Assembly: GCF_002127585.1 (NCBI RefSeq)
Contig: NZ_NEGZ01000052.1
Location: 1-64,000, forward strand
DNA length: 64,000 nt
Source: Janthinobacterium sp. GW458P
Lineage (GTDB): Bacteria; Pseudomonadota; Gammaproteobacteria; Burkholderiales; Burkholderiaceae_D
Direction of reading: 5' to 3'
How positions within the stretch are numbered: the stretch's first letter is position 1; each line of letters opens with the position of its first letter. A program made the position numbers and the translations under genes. The notes below the pieces were generated by a model. The model saw only the letters and a program-made list of their open reading frames with translations, searched no databases and was not told where the DNA came from. Shown here in pieces: positions 37,200 through 45,334 of the stretch.

Positions 37200-38575
37200 G
37201 CCACTGCTTCCTGTAAATCCGAGGTGTATTGAATGATCTTGTCTTCCGCCAGCAGGGTCTCGACCGAGATGGCGCCGAAAAAGGGCGCCAGCAAGGCCCG
37301 CGCCCGGCCGGCCAGCGGCATGGCGTTCGGCACCAGGCGCAGCACGACGGCGCCGTCGCCATGCTGGTGCACGCCGAACAGGGCGATGGCCAGCGGTTTC
37401 AGGGCGTGCGTGATGTCGATATTGTTGATCCACTCGCCCTTGAGCGTCCTGTAGCGCAGGGGACTGCGGCCTGCCAGGCCCACCAGCACGGGGCCGTCGG
37501 GGCCATGCGCGAGCGAGGCGTAGTCGCCCGTGCGGTAACGCACGAGGGGCAGGCAAAAGTTAAAACCGCCCGTCACGGTAATTTCGCCGCGCGCGCCCTC
37601 TGGCACGGGCCGGCCGTCCGCGTCGAGGATTTCCACGTACAGCCGGTGCTGCAGCAGCACGTGGCCGCCCGCCCGCTCGTCGTAGACGGCCACCGGCCCC
37701 ACTTCATTGAGCGAATAAATGTCGAGCACGGGGCAGCCGAAACGCTGTTCCAGGCGCGCGCGCATGCCGGGCAACAGCATCATGGAGACGGACAGCAGCG
37801 CGGCCGGACGGTGCGCCATGGGCAGGGTCAGGAGTTCCGCGAACGAGATCGGGTCGCCCGCGACCAGTTCGGGCGCCATCGCGTCCAGGTAGCGCGCGCG
37901 GTCGTCCGGGTCACGCCAGTCGTCCGTATGCAGGTTGATCTTCGCCAGCCCCGATTCGTGCATGGTCGGCGTGACGGAGACATAGGTGAAGCAGCGGCGC
38001 TGGTGCCCCAGCAGCATCACGCCCACCTGTCCCGCGCCATGGCGCAGGGTGACGCCGAAGCGGCGCAGCGCTCGCTTGTGGAAGGCCAGGTAGCGCCCCG
38101 CCACCAGCGGGTGCGAGGCGATCATCAGCGGGTGGCCCGTGGTGCCCGTGGTCTGGAAATTGATCATGCGCGCCAGGTCCGCATCGTCGGGCACGAAGGC
38201 GGCGATATCGTGCGCCAGCTCGGCGCGGCTGACGGGCGCCACATCGGCAAGATGCGCGGGGGGCGAACCGCAGGCGCGGTAATACGGCACGCCAGCGTAA
38301 ACGTCCCTGAGAAAAGCCGGCAGCCAGGATGGCGGCGCAGCGGCGCTCCAGCGTATGGCCGCGTCCATGACCTCGCGCTCATACGCGTGCAAGGCCGCCA
38401 CTTCCCCGGCCTGCAGCTTGTTGCCGCTGCGGTTGCGGTAACGGGGGGCTGCGGGATGGCTGCGCAGCTTTTCCAGCATGCGCGCTCCCGCCGGCGTCAG
38501 GGTGGGACAGTAATCGCGGTCCGATTCCCAGGCGCCGCCCGGCAGGTTGGCGTCAGGTTTGCCAGCGAGCGTCAT
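37196..38575 (-). CDS. Phenylacetate-CoA-ligase-like AMP-forming enzyme
   Basis: A 459-residue member of the adenylate-forming superfamily of the PaaK type. The phosphate loop is FQTTGTTGHPL, the central motif YSLNEVGPVAVYDE and the ribose-binding YRTGDYASL. The C-terminal subdomain is short (NNIDITHALKPLAIALFGVHQ) and I do not see the usual A10 lysine. The substrate acid and acceptor are unknown. ATGA overlaps join it to both neighbours in a three-gene translationally coupled unit. Confidence 0.75.
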   Translation of the reverse strand: MTLAGKPDANLPGGAWESDRDYCPTLTPAGARMLEKLRSHPAAPRYRNRSGNKLQAGEVAALHAYEREVMDAAIRWSAAAPPSWLPAFLRDVYAGVPYYRACGSPPAHLADVAPVSRAELAHDIAAFVPDDADLARMINFQTTGTTGHPLMIASHPLVAGRYLAFHKRALRRFGVTLRHGAGQVGVMLLGHQRRCFTYVSVTPTMHESGLAKINLHTDDWRDPDDRARYLDAMAPELVAGDPISFAELLTLPMAHRPAALLSVSMMLLPGMRARLEQRFGCPVLDIYSLNEVGPVAVYDERAGGHVLLQHRLYVEILDADGRPVPEGARGEITVTGGFNFCLPLVRYRTGDYASLAHGPDGPVLVGLAGRSPLRYRTLKGEWINNIDITHALKPLAIALFGVHQHGDGAVVLRLVPNAMPLAGRARALLAPFFGAISVETLLAEDKIIQYTSDLQEAVA

Positions 38576-39168
38576 TCGCGCGACCACTTGTCGGCCGATT
38601 CCTCGGCCGCCTTCTTCGCCAGCGCCTCGCGGATTTCCCGCGCGCGCTGCTCGGCCAGGCGGCTCGCTTCGAGCAGGCGCCGGCGCTCCGTGCCGCTGAT
38701 GGCGGACAATCTGTCCGTGGCCTGCGCCACGCTTTCGTCGCGCGGACGAAAGCCCAGGCGCGCCAGCACGATGCGCGCCAGTTCCTCGCGCCGCTCCGGG
38801 TCTTGCGTGAACTGGTGCGCCGGCGTACTGGCGGCCAGTTCGCGCGCCGCCTCGCCCAGCACTTGCAGCAAGTCCTGCTGCGGCAGCTGCTGGCTGATGA
38901 ACCAGTCGTCGGCCAGCAGCCAGCACAGGATCATGGCCAGCGCCAGCCGGTTGCGGTCGGCCTTGACCTGCGCGCCGAGAAAGCCCTGCAGCGACGCGGC
39001 CGGCGCGCGCGCGCCATGCAGCAGCACAATGTCGTTGACCAGCGCGGCAACCGCCACGGCCTGCGCATTGGCGACGCCGGCGATGCGGGGCTCGGCGAGG
39101 AATTCGACGGGCGTGTCGGCCAGGCGGTGGGTCAAGGTTTCGAGCAATGGACCAGAAGTGTTCATCAT
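38572..39168 (-). CDS. 198-aa helical protein of unknown function, first gene of the AMP-ligase/NadR unit
   Basis: I do not recognise a characterised family. The protein is almost all helical. The middle is hydrophobic and aromatic (LALAMILCWLLADDWFISQQLPQQ), and the C-terminal ~50 residues form a charged, possibly coiled-coil helix (ISGTERRRLLEASRLAEQRAREIREALAKKAAEESADK). Two adjacent ATGs (39168, 39165) are possible starts with no clear ribosome site. Its stop overlaps the AMP-ligase start. The size and tail suggest an adaptor or scaffold; that is inference. Confidence 0.65.
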   Translation of the reverse strand: MMNTSGPLLETLTHRLADTPVEFLAEPRIAGVANAQAVAVAALVNDIVLLHGARAPAASLQGFLGAQVKADRNRLALAMILCWLLADDWFISQQLPQQDLLQVLGEAARELAASTPAHQFTQDPERREELARIVLARLGFRPRDESVAQATDRLSAISGTERRRLLEASRLAEQRAREIREALAKKAAEESADKWSRE

Positions 39169-39182
39169 TTTACTTTGAATGC

Positions 39183-39250
39183 AAACCCCAGAATGCAACT
39201 GCCGGGGTCGGACCCTCAGGGTCCGACCCACGGTGTAGCCGTTGGGGTAA
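39183..39250. repeat. 68-bp palindromic repeat, copy A (downstream of the MoxR-vWA block)
   Basis: It begins AAACCCC and ends GGGGTAA. The centre is a 12-bp perfect stem, GGGTCGGACCCT / AGGGTCCGACCC, with one unpaired base (39205-39229). It fills the gap between the vWA gene and the 198-aa gene. Copy B is at 44088-44152. Confidence 0.75.
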
Positions 39251-39251
39251 T

Positions 39252-41033
39252 TTAAACATAGTGGCGCCGGCTGAACGCCCGCGCAAATTCCAGCAAGTCC
39301 TCGTAGCGCTCGACGGCGTGGATATCCCAGCCCTGCTCGCGGCGCGCGCGTTTCAGGTCGTCATAGGTCTGCTGCAGCCACTTGTGGCTCGCCGCTCCCT
39401 CCCATTCGTGCTCCAGGTTCAGGGCCATGGTGCCGCCCGCGCCGCCCCGGGCCAGCGCTTTCGCCGAGATATCCCAGCCGCTGTTGCCCAGTTCATCCTT
39501 GTCGAACATGGTGGTGATGCCGTCGTCGGAAATCATCAGGATGTGCGCGGGCCGTTCGCGCTTGCCCGCATAGGTCTGGCGCAGGCAGTGGATGGGGAAA
39601 CAGGTGCCGCCGCCAAAAAATTCCGTCAGCACGCCCAGGATCATGTCTTCGTCGCGCACGAAACCGGGCGTCTGCATCACCTCGTTCTTGCCGCTCCACA
39701 GGGTCACCTGCACTTTCGCGCCGGCGCGCAGGGCGGACAGGGCGATGACGGCGCCGGCCAGGGTCAGGAAGGAAGTGTGCGCCTGCGGGTTCGGCATGGA
39801 GCCGGAACTGTCCACGTACATGTCCAGGTCGACGGGCACGGCATCGAGTGCGCGCGCCGGTTCGCGGCCATAGACCCTGCGCACGGTGCTCACGCCGGGC
39901 ACGGGGCGCGGCGACTGCATCACGGACTGCAGCCAGTCGATTTCCTCCAGCGGATCGCCGACTTCCCACGCTTCCAGCCCTTCCATCTGCGGCTCCTGCG
40001 ACTCGGGCGCGGGGCGGCTGGGAAACGCCACCAGGTGCGGCAAGGCCCGTTCGCGGTAATAGCGGATGGCGATTTCATGGTCGCTCAGGTCGATGCCCGA
40101 GGCCTTTAAAATATCGCCCAGCTCGAACGGTTCGCGCAGCTGGCCGCCGCCCGGCCTGGCCGGCGCCTCGCCTTGCGGTTCCTCGCCATCGAGGCCCGAG
40201 ATGCGCTTGTCGTGCACGGGGTGGATGGCGCCGCCCTCCTCGTCATCCTCGATCTGCTGCGCGCCATACGTCTGGCAGCCCCGGGCCGCGTCGCGCGTGT
40301 CCTGCAGATAGCGGCTGGGGCCCAGGGCGTCCGTATCGTCGACCAGATAAGGCAGCAGCAAGGTGGCGAAGCGGCCAGCCGCCAGCATCCAGTCGTTCGC
40401 ATACACGCGTATCAGGCGCGCGCCCAGCCAGGCATCCGTGTCCAGGCGCTCGTCGGCCTCGTTCTCAGCTCCTGCTCCGCCCAGCTCTCCCTTTTTCAGC
40501 TGCCACAGGTTTTCATAGATGCGCATGTACAGGGTCCATACGCCGCCGCTGGACTTGGCCTGGCCATCGGGCGCCGGCTCGCGCCCCTGCTGCAGCTTGC
40601 GGTAGATGTCGGCCATGCGCAGATTCGCCTGGCGCTGCAGGCGGTCGTTGATGAACAGGTCCGTGTACAGATTGGCCACCATGGGCGCATGCTGTTCCAG
40701 GGTCGGCAAGGCGCGGCGCATGCGCGCCAGCAGGCGAAACTGGTCGCCGGCGCTGCCCGGCGCGAGGATGTGGTGGCCGATTTCATGGGCGAGGATTTCC
40801 AGCGCATAGTCGTCCAGCCCCAGCTCCGTCACCAGCGGCAAGTCCACCACCACGCTCTGGTCCAGCAAACGGATCATGGCGAAGCTGCCGGACAGGCCCT
40901 GCTTGCTGGCCTGGACATGGCTGGCGCACAGGCTGGGGTCGCGCAGGCGCGTAAATTTGCTCCACACGGCCAGGGCCTCGGGCCAGGCGGCGCGCCAGGC
41001 ATCGATCAGGGCGGGGGCGGCGTCCGTCTTCAT
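39252..41033 (-). CDS. Metallopeptidase-like plus vWA domain protein (DUF2201/COG3864-like)
   Basis: A 593-residue protein. The N-terminal domain has a zinc-peptidase motif EILAHEIGHHILAP (HEIGH at 83-87), followed by a helical region and a charged linker (~260-300). The C-terminal ~200 residues are a von Willebrand A domain with the MIDAS motif DSSGS (408-412) and later FFGGGTCF and MISDDG. This pairing is known in DUF2201-type proteins, which sit beside MoxR ATPases. The ATG overlaps the upstream gene as ATGA. It probably acts with the MoxR ATPase; the target is unknown. Confidence 0.8.
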   Translation of the reverse strand: MKTDAAPALIDAWRAAWPEALAVWSKFTRLRDPSLCASHVQASKQGLSGSFAMIRLLDQSVVVDLPLVTELGLDDYALEILAHEIGHHILAPGSAGDQFRLLARMRRALPTLEQHAPMVANLYTDLFINDRLQRQANLRMADIYRKLQQGREPAPDGQAKSSGGVWTLYMRIYENLWQLKKGELGGAGAENEADERLDTDAWLGARLIRVYANDWMLAAGRFATLLLPYLVDDTDALGPSRYLQDTRDAARGCQTYGAQQIEDDEEGGAIHPVHDKRISGLDGEEPQGEAPARPGGGQLREPFELGDILKASGIDLSDHEIAIRYYRERALPHLVAFPSRPAPESQEPQMEGLEAWEVGDPLEEIDWLQSVMQSPRPVPGVSTVRRVYGREPARALDAVPVDLDMYVDSSGSMPNPQAHTSFLTLAGAVIALSALRAGAKVQVTLWSGKNEVMQTPGFVRDEDMILGVLTEFFGGGTCFPIHCLRQTYAGKRERPAHILMISDDGITTMFDKDELGNSGWDISAKALARGGAGGTMALNLEHEWEGAASHKWLQQTYDDLKRARREQGWDIHAVERYEDLLEFARAFSRRHYV

Positions 41034-42001
41034 GCGAGCGGCAGCAGGCGGATCGCATGCGTCCAGGGCGAGGTGACGGCCAGCGTATGCGCATTGGCGG
41101 CGATGGCGATGTCGCCGGCCGGTACATCGAGCGCAATGCGGCGCGCGCCGATATGCAGGGTCGCCCCATCGAGGCGCACGGATGCCGGTGCGCCCGTTTG
41201 CGCCTGATCAAACTCCTGCGCCGTGGCGCTGTGCAGCACGGCGCCATAGGCGTCGGTCACCAGCAGGAAATAGCGTTCGGCGCTGCGCACGATGAAACCG
41301 TCATCCGTGGCGCGCACCAGCGGCGGCGTGGCGAAGTCGCCACCGAGGCCGCTGAAGCTGCCGAATTCCCTGCCATCCACATTGCCGCGCCACGGATAGT
41401 CCAGCAACTGCGCACGCACCTGCGGCCATTGCGCGCCGGGCTCGCCGAAGGCGGCCAGCGCCAGCGCGGGCGGCAAGGTGTCGGCGGCGGCCAGCGCGCC
41501 CTGGCGGAAATGCGCGACGCCCGCGCGCCAGGCCAGCACCTGGCCCACGGCGCGCAGCTGCGCCACCGTGGCGATCTGCGCTGCCAGGGCAGCCAGCTCG
41601 CGCTGCCACTGCGCTGGACGCGCGCCCGCCACCGCGGCGATGTGGATGGCGGCGTTGCTGAGCATGCCCAGCACGTCGACGGGCGCCGTCGCCAGCAGCG
41701 GCGCAAACTGCGGCGCCAGCTCGCGCCAGACGGTGTTCAGGAACGGGTTTTTCGCCGCCGGCCCCGCCAGGCCGTGGCCCACCAGCGCCAAAGCCGTGTC
41801 GTAGGCGGCCAGGGTCGCGCCGCCCGCGCGCTCGGGCGCGGCGGCGGACACGGCGACCACCAGCGGATCGACGCCGTCGCGCAAAAAGGCGCCGAAGGCA
41901 GCCATGTCGAGCGAGGGAAAGCGCCGGCGCGCTTCCGCCGCACGCGCATTGAACTGGGCGCGGCCGCCGGCAAGGATCGAAGCAAAGGCAGGAGAAATCA
42001 T
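41030..42001 (-). CDS. 323-aa unknown protein in the MoxR-vWA block
   Basis: No family recognised. The N-terminal ~200 residues look alpha-helical and Ala-rich (AAFGAFLRDGVDPLVVAVSAAAPERAG). The C-terminal ~120 residues look beta-rich, with strand-turn patterns such as DDGFIVRSAERYFLLVTDAYGAVLHS and ALDVPAGDIAIAANAHTLAV. In related MoxR-vWA loci the third protein is often variable and may carry beta-propeller-like domains; whether this C-terminus belongs there needs profile searches. GAGGTG precedes the start. The stop overlaps the vWA start. Confidence 0.7.
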   Translation of the reverse strand: MISPAFASILAGGRAQFNARAAEARRRFPSLDMAAFGAFLRDGVDPLVVAVSAAAPERAGGATLAAYDTALALVGHGLAGPAAKNPFLNTVWRELAPQFAPLLATAPVDVLGMLSNAAIHIAAVAGARPAQWQRELAALAAQIATVAQLRAVGQVLAWRAGVAHFRQGALAAADTLPPALALAAFGEPGAQWPQVRAQLLDYPWRGNVDGREFGSFSGLGGDFATPPLVRATDDGFIVRSAERYFLLVTDAYGAVLHSATAQEFDQAQTGAPASVRLDGATLHIGARRIALDVPAGDIAIAANAHTLAVTSPWTHAIRLLPLA

Positions 42002-42010
42002 CGTTGCACC

Positions 42011-42484
42011 TCAGTCGCTGTGCGAAAAATGCAGCAGATAGCGCTCGCCATCGCGCTCGAACGCGATCTCGTCCCAGTGGATGGCGTACCAGAAACCGGC
42101 GGGCGGCGTCATCGTCACGGCGTGCAGGGAAAAACCGCCCAGCGCCTCGTCGAGCGATTCGAGGAAGGCGGCCACCAGCTGCGCGCGGAAACGCCCGGGT
42201 GGCGCCGCCTGCATGTGCTGCGACGAGAAAAACCAGCGCTGGCACACCTGTTGCAGATGGGCGCGCGCGCACGGCGCGGCCTTGATATGCCACAAGGGGG
42301 CCGGCAAGTCGCGCGCGGGCTCGATGACGTGCAAGGCATGATCTTCCACGCGCAGGCCCAGCGCCGCGGTCATCTCCGGCGCATCGGGCAGGCGCAGCAA
42401 TTCGTAGCTGGCGCACAGGTCACTGGCTTCACTATTCAGTAGAGCCAGCGCTTCCAGGAAGCCTAGACAATGATGGATACTCAT
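42011..42484 (-). CDS. 157-aa unknown protein in the MoxR-vWA block
   Basis: No family recognised. It is a soluble mixed alpha/beta protein with a Trp/Phe-rich C-terminal half (CQRWFFSSQHMQ, GFWYAIHWDEIAFERDGERYLLHF). There is no signal peptide. Its ATG overlaps the MoxR stop (ATGA, 42484-42481) and the 323-aa gene starts 9 bp after its stop, so it is a fixed member of the operon. It may be a specificity or adaptor subunit; that is inference. Confidence 0.68.
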   Translation of the reverse strand: MSIHHCLGFLEALALLNSEASDLCASYELLRLPDAPEMTAALGLRVEDHALHVIEPARDLPAPLWHIKAAPCARAHLQQVCQRWFFSSQHMQAAPPGRFRAQLVAAFLESLDEALGGFSLHAVTMTPPAGFWYAIHWDEIAFERDGERYLLHFSHSD

Positions 42485-44061
42485 TGCGAACGCAGCCAGC
42501 CGCGGTAGTTGGTATAGCGCTGGTGCAGGTATTTCAATTTCAGCAGGTCGTCGTACAGGGGGCCGTACAGCTTGCGCCCTTTCGTGCGTTCGCCGATCAG
42601 CTTTTCGATGCGGTTCAGGCGCGCCAGGGTTTCGCGTTCGCTGACGCCGTCGAGGCCCAGGTCGAATTCGGCCGACAGCACGCCCACGGGATCGTCGCGG
42701 TCCAGGTCCAGGCGGTTGAATTCATCGTTGGACAAATCGAACAGGCGGCGCAGCCAGCCCAGCCTGTCGCTGCGGTAAGCGGCGTTTTCCGGCAGCGCGA
42801 AAAACGGCGCGTCCGGGTCCGGCTGCAGCTTGTTATGCAGCACAAACGGCAGCACCTGGCGCAGGTCTTCCAGCTCCACCTCGCCATTGCCGCGAAAATA
42901 AGCCATGGCCTTGGCGTAGATCAAGAGCGCCATCAGGGTGCGCACGGAAATGCCGTTCAGGGTCTGGCAGCCGAGGTCCTTCAGGCGGTCGCGCCCGTTG
43001 TCGGCCGCCTGCGCGGCGCCCCGGTCGGCGCCGGCCAAACGGGCCGTATCCTTGGTCATGTATTCGAACTGGCCGCCGGCCGTCTCGAACAGCTCGAACT
43101 GGCTGGCAAAAAACTCCAGGCGGCGGCGCACGGCGTCGGGCACGCCCACCTGGCGGATCGCTACGCCGATCTGGTCCACCTCCCCTTCCGTGAAAATGAT
43201 ATCGGGCGGCACCAGCTCTTCGGGGCGCACGTTTTCTTCGACGCGCAGCAGCAGCTCGTTCAGGAAGCGGGGATTGAAGGCCAGCGCCTGCACCGTCACG
43301 TCGACCCGGTCGCGCAGCGCCTCGATCACCTGATACGTGCCGCCGCCCTGATCGTCGTTGGCCGTCAGGTACCAGGCCGCTTCCGGGCATTCATAGATAT
43401 GGTTCAGCACTTCCGCGTAATTGTCGCCCATGACGGTGAGCAGCGCGCTTTGCGTGCGCGTGGGGATGCGGTTGTATTCATCGACGATCTTCACGCGCAT
43501 GCCCAGCCAGGCGCGCCAGGCGATGCGGATATCGTCCATGCTTTGCGCGTTGACCAGGTCCGCCGGCAGCGGATTGCCCAGCAGGTCGGCTACCGTCATC
43601 TGCGGGTGGCCATGCTGCATGGCGCGTTTCACCTCTTTCACCGTCGAACCGGCCAGCACGCCCATCAGCAGGGCGCTGGCCGTCTTGCCCCGCCCCGGTC
43701 CGCCGACGAACAGGCATTTGCGGCGCGTGGCGAACGTCAGCAGGGGCAGCAAGATAAAACTCGAATAGCTTTGCGCCGACGGCAAATTCAGGGTACGGCG
43801 GCTGTCGCCCACGGAATAGGTCTGCGACGGGCCGTCGTTGTATTCGATATCGTAATGGGGGCTGATGATGGCGTGGTTGACGATCCAGAAATAGGCCTGG
43901 CGCAGCTTTTCATCGAAGGGCCGCGCTTGCGTCTCGCCTTCGGCGCCCAGCGCGATGGGCCCCTGGTACAGGTCCGCCACGTCGAACTGCCGCGCGGCGG
44001 GCGCGGCCTTGGGCTTGGTGGGGGCTTGGGACAGGCGCTGGAACAAATTGAATGCAGACAT
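42481..44061 (-). CDS. MoxR-type AAA+ ATPase
   Basis: A 526-residue ATPase, larger than the ~330 residues of simple MoxR proteins because of an N-terminal ~85-residue and a C-terminal ~120-residue extension. Walker A GGPGRGKT (120-127), Walker B VKIVDE (190-195), sensor-1 LTAND (232-236) and the arginine region EALRDRVDV are in the right order. MoxR ATPases remodel or load client proteins together with vWA partners, and a vWA gene lies three genes down. The start is uncertain (ATG 44061 or 44070); none has a clear ribosome site. Confidence 0.82.
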   Translation of the reverse strand: MSAFNLFQRLSQAPTKPKAAPAARQFDVADLYQGPIALGAEGETQARPFDEKLRQAYFWIVNHAIISPHYDIEYNDGPSQTYSVGDSRRTLNLPSAQSYSSFILLPLLTFATRRKCLFVGGPGRGKTASALLMGVLAGSTVKEVKRAMQHGHPQMTVADLLGNPLPADLVNAQSMDDIRIAWRAWLGMRVKIVDEYNRIPTRTQSALLTVMGDNYAEVLNHIYECPEAAWYLTANDDQGGGTYQVIEALRDRVDVTVQALAFNPRFLNELLLRVEENVRPEELVPPDIIFTEGEVDQIGVAIRQVGVPDAVRRRLEFFASQFELFETAGGQFEYMTKDTARLAGADRGAAQAADNGRDRLKDLGCQTLNGISVRTLMALLIYAKAMAYFRGNGEVELEDLRQVLPFVLHNKLQPDPDAPFFALPENAAYRSDRLGWLRRLFDLSNDEFNRLDLDRDDPVGVLSAEFDLGLDGVSERETLARLNRIEKLIGERTKGRKLYGPLYDDLLKLKYLHQRYTNYRGWLRSQ

Positions 44062-44087
44062 AGAAATCATCAAAAAGGCATCGAATC

Positions 44088-44152
44088 AACCCCTAAAGCC
44101 AAGGACCGGGGTCGGACCCTCAAGGTCCGACCCCAGCATTTCGCTGGGGTTA
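44088..44152. repeat. 65-bp palindromic repeat, copy B (upstream of the MoxR-vWA block)
   Basis: It begins AACCCCT and ends GGGGTTA. The core GGGGTCGGACC / GGTCCGACCCC (44108-44134) is followed by a second hairpin CCCCAGC / GCTGGGG (44131-44149). It shares ends, core and size with copy A at 39183-39250. Confidence 0.75.
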
Positions 44153-44182
44153 CGGAAATGAAATTATTGCATATCGTTCCCA

Positions 44183-45334
44183 TTACGCCTTGTTCAAATC
44201 AACAACGGTTTCCTCCAGCTTGCGCCAGCGCCGCCAGCCCAGCGCCACGCAGGCCAGCAGCAAGGCCAGCAGGCCCGCCACTTCATGGCGGATCTCATAC
44301 AGCGAGGCGCCCATTTGATTTAGCGCAACAAAGCCCTGGATGCCGGCCGTGGACGGCAGCAGCCAGCGCAGCCATTGCAGCACGACGGGCATGGACGACA
44401 CGGGCCAGGTCAGGCCCGCCAGGAACAGCACGGGCATCGAGGTGGCGATCATCAGCTGCGTGCCCCGCTCGCGCGTGCGGAACAGCATGCCCAGCAGCAT
44501 GCCGAACGCCGCTTCCGCCAGCGAAAACAGCACCAGCAGCAAGAGCATGCCGCCAAAGTTGCCGCCTCGGGGGTAGTCCTGGAACCAGAAGACGAAACCA
44601 AAGAAATAGCAGCAGTTGAGGAAAGCCACGCAGGCAAATGCCAGCAGCATGCCCGCGTAGCCGCCCGCCGTGCGTCGGCCTGCCAGGGGAAAGCTCTTGC
44701 GCTGATACCAGGTGCCGAACAGCATGGTCATGCCGATCAGCAAGGTCTGCTGCACGATCAAGGTGGCCACGCCCGGCACGACATAGGCGCCATAGCCTTC
44801 CTTGACGTTAAACAAGGGTACGGCGTCAAAGGCAATGGGCGCGCGCTGCTGGCTGGCCTGCACGGTCGATGGCGTGCCCGCGCCCAGGCGTTTCAACTCG
44901 ATGCCGGCCGACACCGTGCCCACCACTTCGGCCAGGCCGTTCAAGGCCACCTTGTTCAACATCAAATACAAACCATTGCCCGCCACCTGCGCATGGGCGG
45001 CGCGGCCGGCCAGCACGTCCGTCTGCAAGCCGTCGGGAAGGATCAGCACGCCCATGACCTGGTCGCGCCACAGCAAATCCTGTGCGACGGGCAAGTCCGG
45101 CGTGACGGCGATCACCTGCAATGAGGGATGGGCCATGGCAAAGCGCGTCAGCTGGCGCGACATGGCGCTGCGGTCCTGGTCGACGACGGCCACGGGCACG
45201 CGCTGGACGATTTCCGTCGAGTACGGCAGCGGATAGAAGAACGAGTAAATGATGCCGCCGATAAACAGCAAGGTCAGCGCTCCCTTGTCCGTCAGCATGG
45301 CGCGCCAGGTGGCGATAAAAGCCGGCCAGATCAT
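44183..45334 (-). CDS. ABC-2 type exporter permease (second of two)
   Basis: A 383-residue inner-membrane protein of the YbhR/YhhJ type: one N-terminal helix (LLFIGGIIYSFFYPLPY), a large periplasmic region (VPVAVVDQDRSAMSRQLTRF...), then five helices with FLAGLTWPVSSMPVVLQWLRWLLPST near the end. Its ATG overlaps the upstream permease stop (ATGA). It would form the channel with that permease and pass substrate to the HlyD/TolC partners; the substrate is unknown. Confidence 0.85.
   Translation of the reverse strand: MIWPAFIATWRAMLTDKGALTLLFIGGIIYSFFYPLPYSTEIVQRVPVAVVDQDRSAMSRQLTRFAMAHPSLQVIAVTPDLPVAQDLLWRDQVMGVLILPDGLQTDVLAGRAAHAQVAGNGLYLMLNKVALNGLAEVVGTVSAGIELKRLGAGTPSTVQASQQRAPIAFDAVPLFNVKEGYGAYVVPGVATLIVQQTLLIGMTMLFGTWYQRKSFPLAGRRTAGGYAGMLLAFACVAFLNCCYFFGFVFWFQDYPRGGNFGGMLLLLVLFSLAEAAFGMLLGMLFRTRERGTQLMIATSMPVLFLAGLTWPVSSMPVVLQWLRWLLPSTAGIQGFVALNQMGASLYEIRHEVAGLLALLLACVALGWRRWRKLEETVVDLNKA

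Noticed and set aside
38576-38926. N-terminal extension of the AMP-ligase to 576 residues
   Set aside because: The added part is an out-of-frame reading of the 198-aa gene; the ATGA junction at 38575 gives the natural start.
42484-44619. 711-codon plus-strand frame opposite the MoxR gene
   Set aside because: Antisense shadow of MoxR: no start signal, biased composition, and MoxR on the other strand has all AAA+ motifs.
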